Positions 1-7,578 of a DNA stretch of 31,717 bases are shown here, piece after piece. Within the stretch, counting starts at the first letter, position 1; the number at the start of each line of letters is the position of its first letter. Location of the stretch: contig JAGLQQ010000102.1 of NCBI GenBank assembly GCA_023136735.1, positions 1-31,717 on the forward strand, given 5' to 3'. Below the pieces are notes generated by a model. It was not told the DNA's origin and did no database searches. It saw only the letters and a list, made by a program, of their open reading frames with translations. Position numbers and translations under genes: made by a program. The stretch comes from Candidatus Omnitrophota bacterium. Lineage in GTDB: Bacteria; Omnitrophota; Gorgyraeia; B26-G9.

Positions 1-1
1 G

Positions 2-139
2 AAGCAAAACCCGATGTTGACTATTCCTGTGCATGATGTTATAATATTTTTCTGTGGAACATTATATCTAACTCTAAATTTCACATGGATTAGCGTCTTA
101 TTTTGCAGATTAAAAAACGACTCTCTTGTACAATTTTGA
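2..139 (+). CDS. possible 3' end of an upstream gene (partial)
   Basis: One forward frame is open from the window edge to a TGA at 137-139, about 45 codons, while the other two forward frames hit stops within the first 40 bases. The translated tail is hydrophobic in the middle (about 25 residues rich in Ile, Phe, Leu and Thr) and ends with a short polar stretch, so it could be the end of a membrane protein. I recognise no family. It may equally be chance open frame in AT-rich DNA. Confidence 0.3.
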   Translation, partial: KQNPMLTIPVHDVIIFFCGTLYLTLNFTWISVLFCRLKNDSLVQF

Positions 140-160
140 CTACGCAAAAAACTTTTCTGC

Positions 161-1249
161 TTGGTTGAAATAGGAAGATGCAGCATAACAATCAGATTGC
201 TGAATAGAATATTTCGAATAAAGGAATTGTGGGCATTGCGGTATTCATTTCTCCGCCTTTTCTCGCGTTTGTTTTGCGTATCCATATTAATAAATTTTTT
301 AGGTGTTTATATTTCAAAACTATTTCGTTTAAGCTGTATTTTGGGAATGCCTTATCTGATTATGCTGGAACCATCATCCCGGTGTAATCTTAGGTGCCCT
401 ATGTGCGGGAGAACATTTGCAGGATTGGGCAGAGAAGAACGGGATATGAGTCTTCGGGAATTCGAAATTGTTTTTGAAAAGATAAAAGCTAATTTATTAG
501 TCATTGGCTTTTGGAATTTAGGGGAACCATTGCTTAATGAAGCTTTATTTGAAATGGTACAACTTGCCTCACGAGAGAAAATTTTTAGTATTGTTTTAAC
601 CAATGGTACGCTATTGGATAAGAAAAAATCTCAGAAAGTGATTGAATCGGGGCTTGATTATTTAGGTCTTTCTATTGACGGAGCTAGTAAGGCCTCATAC
701 AATAAATATCGCTTAGGTGGAAACTTTGAAAAAGTTGTTGAGAATATAAGTTTTATAGTTCAGGAAAAAAAGAAGAGACGGTCATTAACCCCCTTTATTG
801 AGATTGTTTTTTTAGTTATGAAAGATAACGAATCAGAAATTGCTGCCATGGTTCAGCTTGCCAAGCGATTGGGGGTCGATAAATTAAACTTGAAAAAAGT
901 TTCTTTTAACTCTGTAGACGAATTTGTTAACATTTCTGAATTTTTGCCGGCTAATCCGCTTTTTGTTCATCCTATACATGCCAATAATCATGGCAAGTTG
1001 AAAAACCATTGTGTAGCCCCATGGTTCCAAGCAACTATTAATGCTGATGGTAATCTTACGCCATGTTGTGGGGGGTTGACTACTGCAATGGGGAACATTT
1101 TTGTTGACGGTTTTTCGGAGATATGGAATGGCGCAAGATTTAAGGAATTTCGTAAAACAATGAATAAAGATATTGATGCGATCGAATCTTGCAGGCTTTG
1201 TCCTGAAAGAAATTACGATACTGATATATTCCTAAATATGAAGTTATAG
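161..1249 (+). CDS. radical SAM/SPASM-type enzyme with hydrophobic N-terminus
   Basis: A 362-residue radical SAM protein. The [4Fe-4S]/SAM motif CX3CX2C is Cys75, Cys79, Cys82, directly after EPSSR, which is the typical 'E-x-T/S-x-R-C-N-L-x-C' entry to this fold. The C-terminal third has the Cys pattern of a SPASM/Twitch auxiliary cluster domain (C-APWF, then PCCG, then CRLC). The first ~60 residues are hydrophobic and basic, as in many radical SAM proteins of surface-polysaccharide loci, and may associate with the membrane. The start is uncertain: TTG at 161 keeps this N-terminus, while an internal ATG near residue 63 would remove it. The gene is followed 18 bases later by a DegT aminotransferase. 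The substrate cannot be told from sequence. SPASM proteins modify peptides or small molecules, and no candidate precursor peptide is visible nearby. Confidence 0.85.
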   Translation: MVEIGRCSITIRLLNRIFRIKELWALRYSFLRLFSRLFCVSILINFLGVYISKLFRLSCILGMPYLIMLEPSSRCNLRCPMCGRTFAGLGREERDMSLREFEIVFEKIKANLLVIGFWNLGEPLLNEALFEMVQLASREKIFSIVLTNGTLLDKKKSQKVIESGLDYLGLSIDGASKASYNKYRLGGNFEKVVENISFIVQEKKKRRSLTPFIEIVFLVMKDNESEIAAMVQLAKRLGVDKLNLKKVSFNSVDEFVNISEFLPANPLFVHPIHANNHGKLKNHCVAPWFQATINADGNLTPCCGGLTTAMGNIFVDGFSEIWNGARFKEFRKTMNKDIDAIESCRLCPERNYDTDIFLNMKL

Positions 1250-1267
1250 TAACGAATTTGAAAAAGG

Positions 1268-2374
1268 ATGCAGGAAGAGATGAGCAATAATCAGCATCAG
1301 CGGAATGTTATCGAGCATTCTTGTTCTACTATTGGCAAGGAGGAACGGGATGCGGTTATAAAGGTTTTAAAAACAAATTATCTCGCAGAAGGCCAGGATG
1401 TCCGGCGGTTTGAAAAAGAAATGTGTGAATACATAGGCGGTAAGGGGGCTGTAGCGACTAGTACGGGAACCTTGGCGCTGCATTTAGCTTTAGCATGCCT
1501 GGGAATCGAGAAAAATGATGAAATTATTGTTCCTAGCTACGTTTGCCGGTCAGTATTAAATGCGGTATTATCGATAGGAGCACGGCCGGTCGTTGTTGAC
1601 GTTAATATCGATGATTATAATATCTCTTTTTCTTGTGTGCGAAAGAAGGTTTCAAAAAAGACAAAAGCAATTATTGTCGCCCATATGTTCGGTTGCCCTG
1701 CTGAGATCGATCAATTTAGGGATCTGGGTGTTCCCATAATTGAGGATTGCGCACATGCAATTGGTGCTGAGTATAAAGGAAAAAAAGTAGGAAGTTGGGG
1801 AGATTTAGCTATTTTCTCTTTTGAGGGTACTAAATATATTATTACTGGTGAAGGAGGAATGGTTATAGCAAATTCTCGTCGTTTGTTTAATAAATTAAAA
1901 AAATTAAAAGAACCTAACTCTCGTGACAGTATTGTGAAATATACGTATAGGATGACAAATTTACAGGCAGCAATAGGGAGAGTTCAGCTTGCCAGGTTAG
2001 AGAATTTTATCAGTAAAAGAAAGAAAATTGTGAAAATGTATAATAAGGCATTTTCTAAAACTCAGATGCAGTTACCAGTAGAATATCAATATGCCAAGCA
2101 TGTTTTTCACCGTTATATGGTTAAAATTAATTATAACATACGTAAGTACATGAATCTATGTTGTAGACAAGGAGTAAATGTAAAACAGCCAGTTAAACCT
2201 TACTCCTTGCACAAGTATTTAGAATTGTCAGATTATGATTTTCCTAACACAAGACATATTATGAAATCAGCAGTATCGTTACCTATTTATCCTTCACTTA
2301 CAAAAAAGCAGGTTCAATACATAATAAAGGTGAGTAAAAAAGCACTTTTAAAATTGGAATGTGAGAAAAGATGA
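1268..2374 (+). CDS. DegT/DnrJ/EryC1/StrS family PLP aminotransferase
   Basis: A 368-residue protein of the sugar-aminotransferase family that transfers an amino group (usually from glutamate) to a keto-sugar nucleotide. Visible signatures are GTLALHLAL for the cofactor phosphate region (about 67-75), EDCAHA with Asp160 for the pyridine nitrogen, and SFEGTKYIITGEGG with Lys189 as the expected Schiff-base lysine. Length is normal for the family. ATG 1268 follows 'aaaaagg' with almost no spacer. ATG 1280 is an alternative start that removes four residues. The stop overlaps the next start as ATGA at 2371-2374, so it is probably co-translated with the SPASM radical SAM gene downstream. The specific sugar or other keto substrate is unknown. 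Confidence 0.9.
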   Translation: MQEEMSNNQHQRNVIEHSCSTIGKEERDAVIKVLKTNYLAEGQDVRRFEKEMCEYIGGKGAVATSTGTLALHLALACLGIEKNDEIIVPSYVCRSVLNAVLSIGARPVVVDVNIDDYNISFSCVRKKVSKKTKAIIVAHMFGCPAEIDQFRDLGVPIIEDCAHAIGAEYKGKKVGSWGDLAIFSFEGTKYIITGEGGMVIANSRRLFNKLKKLKEPNSRDSIVKYTYRMTNLQAAIGRVQLARLENFISKRKKIVKMYNKAFSKTQMQLPVEYQYAKHVFHRYMVKINYNIRKYMNLCCRQGVNVKQPVKPYSLHKYLELSDYDFPNTRHIMKSAVSLPIYPSLTKKQVQYIIKVSKKALLKLECEKR

Positions 2375-3324
2375 AATGCCTAGATTTAAAAGGAAAATAC
2401 GGATTTTCATCTGAAAAAGATAGAATTTTTCCTCCAATGGTAGTATTGGAAATAACCAATGTGTGCAATTTAGAATGCATACATTGCCCGCATGTATTGA
2501 TTTCAAAACAGAAAGATTATAAGCCAAGGCATATGAAATGGGAAACATTCAGCAAAATAGTAGAGGAAGTCTCTTTGCATGATAATATAATATTTCGCTT
2601 GTTAAGTGACGGAGAGCCTTTAATGCACCCTCGTTTTTTAGACATGATTCGTTTGGCAAAAAATAAGGGCATAACCCCTATTAATTTTATTACCAATGGG
2701 GTATTTTTAAATGAAGAAATGTCGGCAGGTATTCTTGAAGCTGGAGTTGAGGTTGTTGAGATTAGCTTAGATGCTCTAACCAAACAGACTTATGAAAAAA
2801 TAAGAAAGAATTCAGATTATGAGCTTGTTATGTCAAATGTAAATAGGTTTATTGAACTGAGAAACATAAAGGAAGCTCAAACGAAAATTATGGTAAGCAT
2901 TATTGACCAGCCAGAGTCTAGGCATGAAATTAACGAATTTGAAAACTATTGGACACCTAAGGTAGACAGGGTAATTAAACGCAAGTATACATCAATTGGA
3001 GGATTGATTAACATTTCAAGAATACAGCAAGCCAATGAAGAAAAACGTTGGCCTTGCCCGCAGCTTTGGCGTCGGATTTTTATAAATGTAGATGGATATG
3101 CTGAATATTGCGTGGAAGATTGGCATGATCAATCAATTATAGGCGATGTGAATGAAACTAGTTTAAGAGAAATATGGTCTTTTCCCGAGTATGAGAAAAT
3201 ACGCTCTTTACAGTTGCTGAAAAGGTTTTCTGAGATACCTTATTGTGCCGGATGTAAAGATTGGCAGGCAAGAGATTGGAAGTATGACTATTTTTACGCC
3301 TTAGAAAAAGTATTGCGAAATTGA
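2371..3324 (+). CDS. radical SAM/SPASM domain protein
   Basis: A 317-residue radical SAM enzyme. The cluster motif is Cys32, Cys36, Cys39 within EITNVCNLECIHCPH. A degenerate GGEP-like motif (SDGEPLMHP) follows about 65 residues later. The C-terminal part (from 'WPCPQLWRR' to 'IPYCAGCKDW') carries the Cys residues expected for a SPASM auxiliary cluster. It starts inside the stop of the aminotransferase gene (ATGA overlap), with the purine-rich 'gagaaaag' as ribosome binding site. The pairing of a DegT aminotransferase with a SPASM protein suggests they work on the same or consecutive intermediates, for example dehydration, epimerisation or C-C chemistry on an aminated sugar. That is inference. 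The product is unknown. Confidence 0.88.
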   Translation: MKCLDLKGKYGFSSEKDRIFPPMVVLEITNVCNLECIHCPHVLISKQKDYKPRHMKWETFSKIVEEVSLHDNIIFRLLSDGEPLMHPRFLDMIRLAKNKGITPINFITNGVFLNEEMSAGILEAGVEVVEISLDALTKQTYEKIRKNSDYELVMSNVNRFIELRNIKEAQTKIMVSIIDQPESRHEINEFENYWTPKVDRVIKRKYTSIGGLINISRIQQANEEKRWPCPQLWRRIFINVDGYAEYCVEDWHDQSIIGDVNETSLREIWSFPEYEKIRSLQLLKRFSEIPYCAGCKDWQARDWKYDYFYALEKVLRN

Positions 3325-3335
3325 ACCATCTAAAT

Positions 3336-3340
3336 AGGGG
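3336..3340 (+). promoter_or_regulatory. ribosome binding site deciding the start at 3345
   Basis: AGGGG lies 4 bases before ATG 3345. It favours this ATG over the in-frame TTG at 3321, which overlaps the upstream stop codon and has no Shine-Dalgarno sequence. Confidence 0.65.
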
Positions 3341-3344
3341 TAAT

Positions 3345-4703
3345 ATGCAAATAAAAGGGCTTATAAGAAAAACAGAAAGTGTTTGTCCAAAGTGCTTAGA
3401 ACCTTTGGCGGCGGCTGTGATTGAGCGGGACGGTAAAATATTTTTATCAAAAGAATGTTCCCAGCATGGCGAATATGAGCTTTTGTTGTCAAACGAACCC
3501 TTATATTATAAGAAGCTTGATCAATTTTATTTTGAGGTTATGAAAAATGCAAAACCTTTGCTTGAATATGAATTATGGCCGACACTGCGCTGTAATATGA
3601 ATTGCTCCATGTGTTGTTTTGGAGAAGACCGGAAAAAATTGGAAACAAAAGAGCCTACTTGCGAAGAAATAGAGGAGTTCATAAAAGATAAAAAACATAG
3701 TTTTTACATACTTTCCGGGGGGGAACCAACCTGCCGCAAAGATATCCATAAAATAATCAGAGTTTTAAAGAAGCATGATAAAACGGTGACTATAAATACT
3801 AACGGTCTTAAGCTGGCGGATCTGAAATATTTGCAAGAATTAAAAAACTCCGGGTTGGACAGGGTCAATCTCCAGTTCGACGGATTTCATCGGGAGATTT
3901 ACCGGGTGTTGCGAAACAGTGATCTGTTGAAAAAAAAGATTGAAATTCTGGATAACTTAAAGGTAATAGATATGCCGACCACAATTAATGCGGTGGTTGT
4001 AAAAAATGTTAATGATGATGACCTTATAAATATAATTGATTTTGGCATAAAAAATGATTTTGTAAGCGGGATAAATTTTTTTACAATTTGTTATCTTGGC
4101 GGGGCAAGAAATTGGGCAATGGATAACTATATAATGCCTGATGAACTCATTGATATCCTCGATAAAAAAAGCAGCCAAAAGATTAATCGTAAAGATGTGT
4201 TTATATTCCAAAAATTGCATCTTGCCATAAAATCTTTTCTCAAACAACGGTATTGTTTTTACAATCAGGTATATCTTCTGGTTCGTTATAAAGACTCTTA
4301 TAAAGGAATCGCTTCATTTCTGAATTTGGGAAAAGCGGATCCGTGGCTAGACAGATACCAAAAAGCATATAAAAAAAATAAGATTGAAGCGGTGTTATAT
4401 TTAGCATTGGCAATAATGGCCATGCTTACTAACATCAGAGTTTTCCTTATCGCTAAGGAAATTTTTTTATCCGGGATTTCTTATTTTTTAAAAACAGGCA
4501 GATATTTGAAAAATAGACAGTTTCTTTCTTTGAGTTTCTCGACGGGATGCGATCCTTATAAATTCGATAAGATGATTGTTGAAAATTGTCAGAATGAGAT
4601 CATTGCAGTAGATGCAGGCGGCAAACTTGTTCATCGCGGCCGGGAGGGGTTATTCTGCATGGATTTCGAGCGGCTGTGTGTCCAGGAAAAGCATAATCTG
4701 TAA
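3345..4703 (+). CDS. Tes/MJ0619-like radical SAM protein, paralog A1
   Basis: A 452-residue radical SAM protein resembling the COG1964 family that includes MJ0619, the archaeal tetraether lipid synthase. Layout: an N-terminal metal-binding element (Cys14-x-x-Cys17 in SVCPKC, then Cys38 in KECSQHG); the radical SAM motif Cys83, Cys87, Cys90 (RCNMNCSMC); an intact GGEP motif at 125-128; a hydrophobic, basic segment around 350-395; and a C-terminal Cys element (CDPYKFD from Cys402, then Cys415 and Cys438). MJ0619 is known to bind extra iron-sulfur clusters and a rubredoxin-like iron. I infer that the N- and C-terminal Cys groups here play similar parts. It is the only one of four paralogs in the window with a canonical GGEP. 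The next gene is its closest paralog. The substrate is probably a lipid or lipid-linked molecule, unproven. Confidence 0.85.
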   Translation: MQIKGLIRKTESVCPKCLEPLAAAVIERDGKIFLSKECSQHGEYELLLSNEPLYYKKLDQFYFEVMKNAKPLLEYELWPTLRCNMNCSMCCFGEDRKKLETKEPTCEEIEEFIKDKKHSFYILSGGEPTCRKDIHKIIRVLKKHDKTVTINTNGLKLADLKYLQELKNSGLDRVNLQFDGFHREIYRVLRNSDLLKKKIEILDNLKVIDMPTTINAVVVKNVNDDDLINIIDFGIKNDFVSGINFFTICYLGGARNWAMDNYIMPDELIDILDKKSSQKINRKDVFIFQKLHLAIKSFLKQRYCFYNQVYLLVRYKDSYKGIASFLNLGKADPWLDRYQKAYKKNKIEAVLYLALAIMAMLTNIRVFLIAKEIFLSGISYFLKTGRYLKNRQFLSLSFSTGCDPYKFDKMIVENCQNEIIAVDAGGKLVHRGREGLFCMDFERLCVQEKHNL

Positions 4704-4744
4704 ATGAAGAATATCGTATCGGATAAGGGGTGAAATATTCAAAG

Positions 4745-6127
4745 ATGAACCAAATGAATAAAGAATATATTATAAGAGTTACGAAAAGCATTTGTCCTGT
4801 TTGCCTGGAACATTTGGAGGCTTTTGTCCTGGTGAATAATGGGCAGGTATTTTTGTCAAAAGAATGTCCTAAACATGGAAAATTTAAGATCTGTTTATCC
4901 AAGACAGCACAGTTATACGAAGATCTTGAAAAATTCTATTTTGCAGTTATGGGGATAGAACAAAAACAGGCAGATTGTGAGATATGGACGACGTATAGAT
5001 GCAATATGGATTGTCCAATTTGCATTTTGGGAACCAAGGAGAGTAAAGAAAGACAAATGATTGAGCTTACAGTTGCCCATATAGAGCAGTTTATAAAAAC
5101 GAATAAATATTCTTTGTATACTCTTTCCGGAGCGGAAGCTACCTGCAATAAAAACACAATTGAAATCATCAAAATTCTTAAAAAGCACAGAAAAAACGTG
5201 GTGTTAAATACTAATGGTATTAAACTAGCTGATGGGGGATATGTAAGGCTGCTAAAAACAGCGGGATTGGATCGAGTCGCGGTTCAATTTGATGGTTTTA
5301 AACGACAGGCAGGTGAAAGATTTCGCGGAGTTGACGTATTAGACACTAAACTCAAGGCTCTGGAAAATCTAAAAAACATGCAAATTAAGACCACTTTGAT
5401 TGCAACTATAGCAAAGCATATCAATGAGGATGATGTCTCAAAGTTGATTGATTTTGCGCTTAAAAATGACTTTATTAGCGGCGTTGGATTTACTTCTATA
5501 AGCTTTGGAGGCGGGGCACGAGATTGGAATCTGAATAATTATTTAATGCCTGATGAGATAATAGATCTTGTAGAAAAAAAGACTGGAGGTAAAATTGCAA
5601 AGAGAAATGTTTACCTATTCCAAAAATTTATTTTTGCCTTTAAATCTTTTTTTTCGCAAAGATGTTGTTTGTATAATCAGGCATATCTTTTAGTAAGAAA
5701 TGGGGATAAGTTCAGTTCAATTAGTGAATTTTTGAATTTTGAATTAGCTAACTTCTGGTTGAATAAATATCAAAAGTTATATGGCAAAAGCAAAATAGCA
5801 TCAGCCGGATGCTTAGCGATGGCAAGTATATGCTTGATTTTAAAAAAAAAATCGATTCTAGTCATAAACAATTTGATTTTATCGGGATTTTCCTATTTGT
5901 TAAAGACAGCACACTATTTAAGTGAAAGCAGATTTGTCTTTTTAAGTTTTTCGACAACCTGCGATCCTTATAAAATTGATTACAGCATCGTTCGCAATTG
6001 CCAGTTGGAAATAATGCGCGGGGATAGAATGTCCGGAAAAATCGAAAATGCGGGCCGAGAAGGCCTTTATTGTATTGAGCTGGAAAAACAACATTTAAAA
6101 GAAAAGAAAGAAGATTTAGTAGCATAA
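4745..6127 (+). CDS. Tes/MJ0619-like radical SAM protein, paralog A2
   Basis: A 460-residue tandem paralog of the preceding gene with the same layout: Cys17-x-x-Cys20 and Cys41 in the N-terminal element, radical SAM Cys86, Cys90, Cys93 (RCNMDCPIC), hydrophobic region about 345-400, and a C-terminal CDPYKID element followed by an NCQ. The segment 'GGARDWNLNNYLMPDE' matches paralog A1 (GGARNWAMDNYIMPDE), which marks the two as a recent pair relative to the other two copies. The usual GGEP motif, which contacts the SAM amino group, reads GAEA at 129-132, so SAM binding may differ. Start is uncertain: ATG 4745 is taken, with 'aagggg' about 14 bases upstream. GTG 4730 and ATG 4754 are alternatives. 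The gap to A1 is about 40 bases. Confidence 0.83.
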   Translation: MNQMNKEYIIRVTKSICPVCLEHLEAFVLVNNGQVFLSKECPKHGKFKICLSKTAQLYEDLEKFYFAVMGIEQKQADCEIWTTYRCNMDCPICILGTKESKERQMIELTVAHIEQFIKTNKYSLYTLSGAEATCNKNTIEIIKILKKHRKNVVLNTNGIKLADGGYVRLLKTAGLDRVAVQFDGFKRQAGERFRGVDVLDTKLKALENLKNMQIKTTLIATIAKHINEDDVSKLIDFALKNDFISGVGFTSISFGGGARDWNLNNYLMPDEIIDLVEKKTGGKIAKRNVYLFQKFIFAFKSFFSQRCCLYNQAYLLVRNGDKFSSISEFLNFELANFWLNKYQKLYGKSKIASAGCLAMASICLILKKKSILVINNLILSGFSYLLKTAHYLSESRFVFLSFSTTCDPYKIDYSIVRNCQLEIMRGDRMSGKIENAGREGLYCIELEKQHLKEKKEDLVA

Positions 6128-6175
6128 GAGCATAAGTTTGTCAGTGAAAAATTATGCAAGAGTATTTAATTTCTT

Positions 6176-6206
6176 CGGGGTTAATTCCCCGAGGCTTGCC
6201 CCGAGG
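6176..6206. repeat. GC-rich palindromic repeat before the 6250 gene
   Basis: The sequence holds CGGGG (6176-6180) and CCCCG (6187-6191) as a hairpin around TTAATT. CCCCGAGG is then repeated directly at 6187-6194 and 6199-6206 with CTTG between. It is much richer in GC than its surroundings and looks like an interspersed palindromic element. It sits in the leader of the gene that starts at 6250. Reading the ORF back to ATG 6154 would translate the repeat, which argues against that start. Confidence 0.55.
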
Positions 6207-6237
6207 TAGTTCATTTGAGACTCCCTGTTTATTTTCT

Positions 6238-6241
6238 GAGG
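6238..6241 (+). promoter_or_regulatory. ribosome binding site deciding the start at 6250
   Basis: GAGG lies 8 bases before the double ATG at 6250/6253. The in-frame ATG 6154 has no comparable site and would put the GC-rich repeat inside the protein. Confidence 0.65.
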
Positions 6242-6249
6242 CAATAGAT

Positions 6250-7578
6250 ATGATGGAAAGATTAAAAGACGTGAAAAAATTTTTTATTTGCTCAACAAAT
6301 TCCTGTTTGGAAAGAATTGTGGATTGCCAGAGAATAAACGATTATTTGGTGGCTAATAGCTGGCGGTCAGTTGATAATCCTACAACGGCTGATCTGATCA
6401 TCGTCAGTACATGCTCCTTAACAAGTGATGAGGATGAAAGCTCTGCAGATTACATTCGCTTCTATTTAAGCAAAAAAGCTAAAAAAGCAGATATTATTAT
6501 CGCCGGATGCATGCCGATTATTGCACCGGACAAATTTCATCAATTAGGCGAATTTTTAAGCGTTGCGCCTTCTAACTTAGAGGCGCTGGATAAGATAGTA
6601 AAGGCAAAAATAAAATTTAATGCAATCAAAGAGCCGAATATCCTTTCAGTATCTAAATTCCACAAGATGTTATTCAAGAAATGGTTAAAAGCAAGAAAGG
6701 CAGTAAGAAAATTTTTGGAAAGTTTTTCATTTAGAAAAGAGTTTTTCGCCGGATGTATATATGGTTTTAAGAAGCAAATTAGTTCCTTGGGGCTTATCAA
6801 AACAGGTATTGATCCTTTTTTAGTAGACAGCCGAAATGATTTTTTTTACTTAAAGATTTCAAGAGGCTGCTTGAGCAAGTGTAGCTATTGCGCGATACGC
6901 TTTGCTACTGGCCGGTTGAAAAGCAGAGATTCAGAGACAATTATCAGCGATTTTAAAAAGGGGTTGAGGAAAGGATCTAAAAAATTTTATCTCGTAACCG
7001 AAGATGCCGGTTGTTACGGGCTTGATATTGGGACTACAATAGTTGAATTGCTGCAAAAAATATTCCGGGAGGGAAATGATTACGATTTTAAAGTTATAAT
7101 TTCAAATTTTAATGCGCAATGGCTTGTTAAATATTATGATCAGATTGAAAAGATAATCGTCGATAATCGCGAAAAGATTTTTTGCTTCCAGGTGCCAGTG
7201 CAATCAGGTAGTAATAAGATCCTTTGTTCGATGAATAGGCCGTATAATATCGAAGAAGTGAAAAGATGTATTTGCACCTTGAAGAAAAAAACTTCACCGA
7301 TGGCAATAACAACAGATATCATTGTCGGGTTTCCCGGAGAACAAGAGGAAGATTTCCTTATGACTAAGGATTTGATGGAAGAAATAGGTTTTGATTTTGC
7401 GAATATCTTTGTCTTTCAAAATAGACAGAATACGGCAGCCTATAATCTGGGTGGAAAGGTTTCGCAAGAGGTAACGCAGAGAAGGGTCAGTCAATTGGAA
7501 AAAATTCAGAAGTCTAATTCTAAAACCGGTTTGGTAGTAAAAAAAGCGATTGAATTATTAAAGGATTTTTATGCTTAA
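6250..7578 (+). CDS. methylthiotransferase-like (MiaB/CDKAL1-type) radical SAM protein without TRAM
   Basis: A 442-residue protein from ATG 6250. The N-terminal half resembles the UPF0004 domain of methylthiotransferases: Cys19 in the STNSC segment with a following Asp25, Cys55 in VSTCSLTS, and Cys87 in IIAGCMP are the expected ligands of the auxiliary [4Fe-4S] cluster. The radical SAM motif is Cys207, Cys211, Cys214 (RGCLSKCSYC), followed by TGRLKSR and EDAGCYGLDIG, the version seen in archaeal/eukaryotic e-MtaB/CDKAL1 enzymes. Two things are odd. About 75 extra, mostly basic residues (about 120-195) separate the two domains. The C-terminal TRAM RNA-binding domain is absent, because the protein ends soon after the barrel. 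I infer a substrate other than tRNA, perhaps a metabolite of the same pathway. It overlaps the next gene by 8 bases. Confidence 0.82.
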   Translation: MMERLKDVKKFFICSTNSCLERIVDCQRINDYLVANSWRSVDNPTTADLIIVSTCSLTSDEDESSADYIRFYLSKKAKKADIIIAGCMPIIAPDKFHQLGEFLSVAPSNLEALDKIVKAKIKFNAIKEPNILSVSKFHKMLFKKWLKARKAVRKFLESFSFRKEFFAGCIYGFKKQISSLGLIKTGIDPFLVDSRNDFFYLKISRGCLSKCSYCAIRFATGRLKSRDSETIISDFKKGLRKGSKKFYLVTEDAGCYGLDIGTTIVELLQKIFREGNDYDFKVIISNFNAQWLVKYYDQIEKIIVDNREKIFCFQVPVQSGSNKILCSMNRPYNIEEVKRCICTLKKKTSPMAITTDIIVGFPGEQEEDFLMTKDLMEEIGFDFANIFVFQNRQNTAAYNLGGKVSQEVTQRRVSQLEKIQKSNSKTGLVVKKAIELLKDFYA

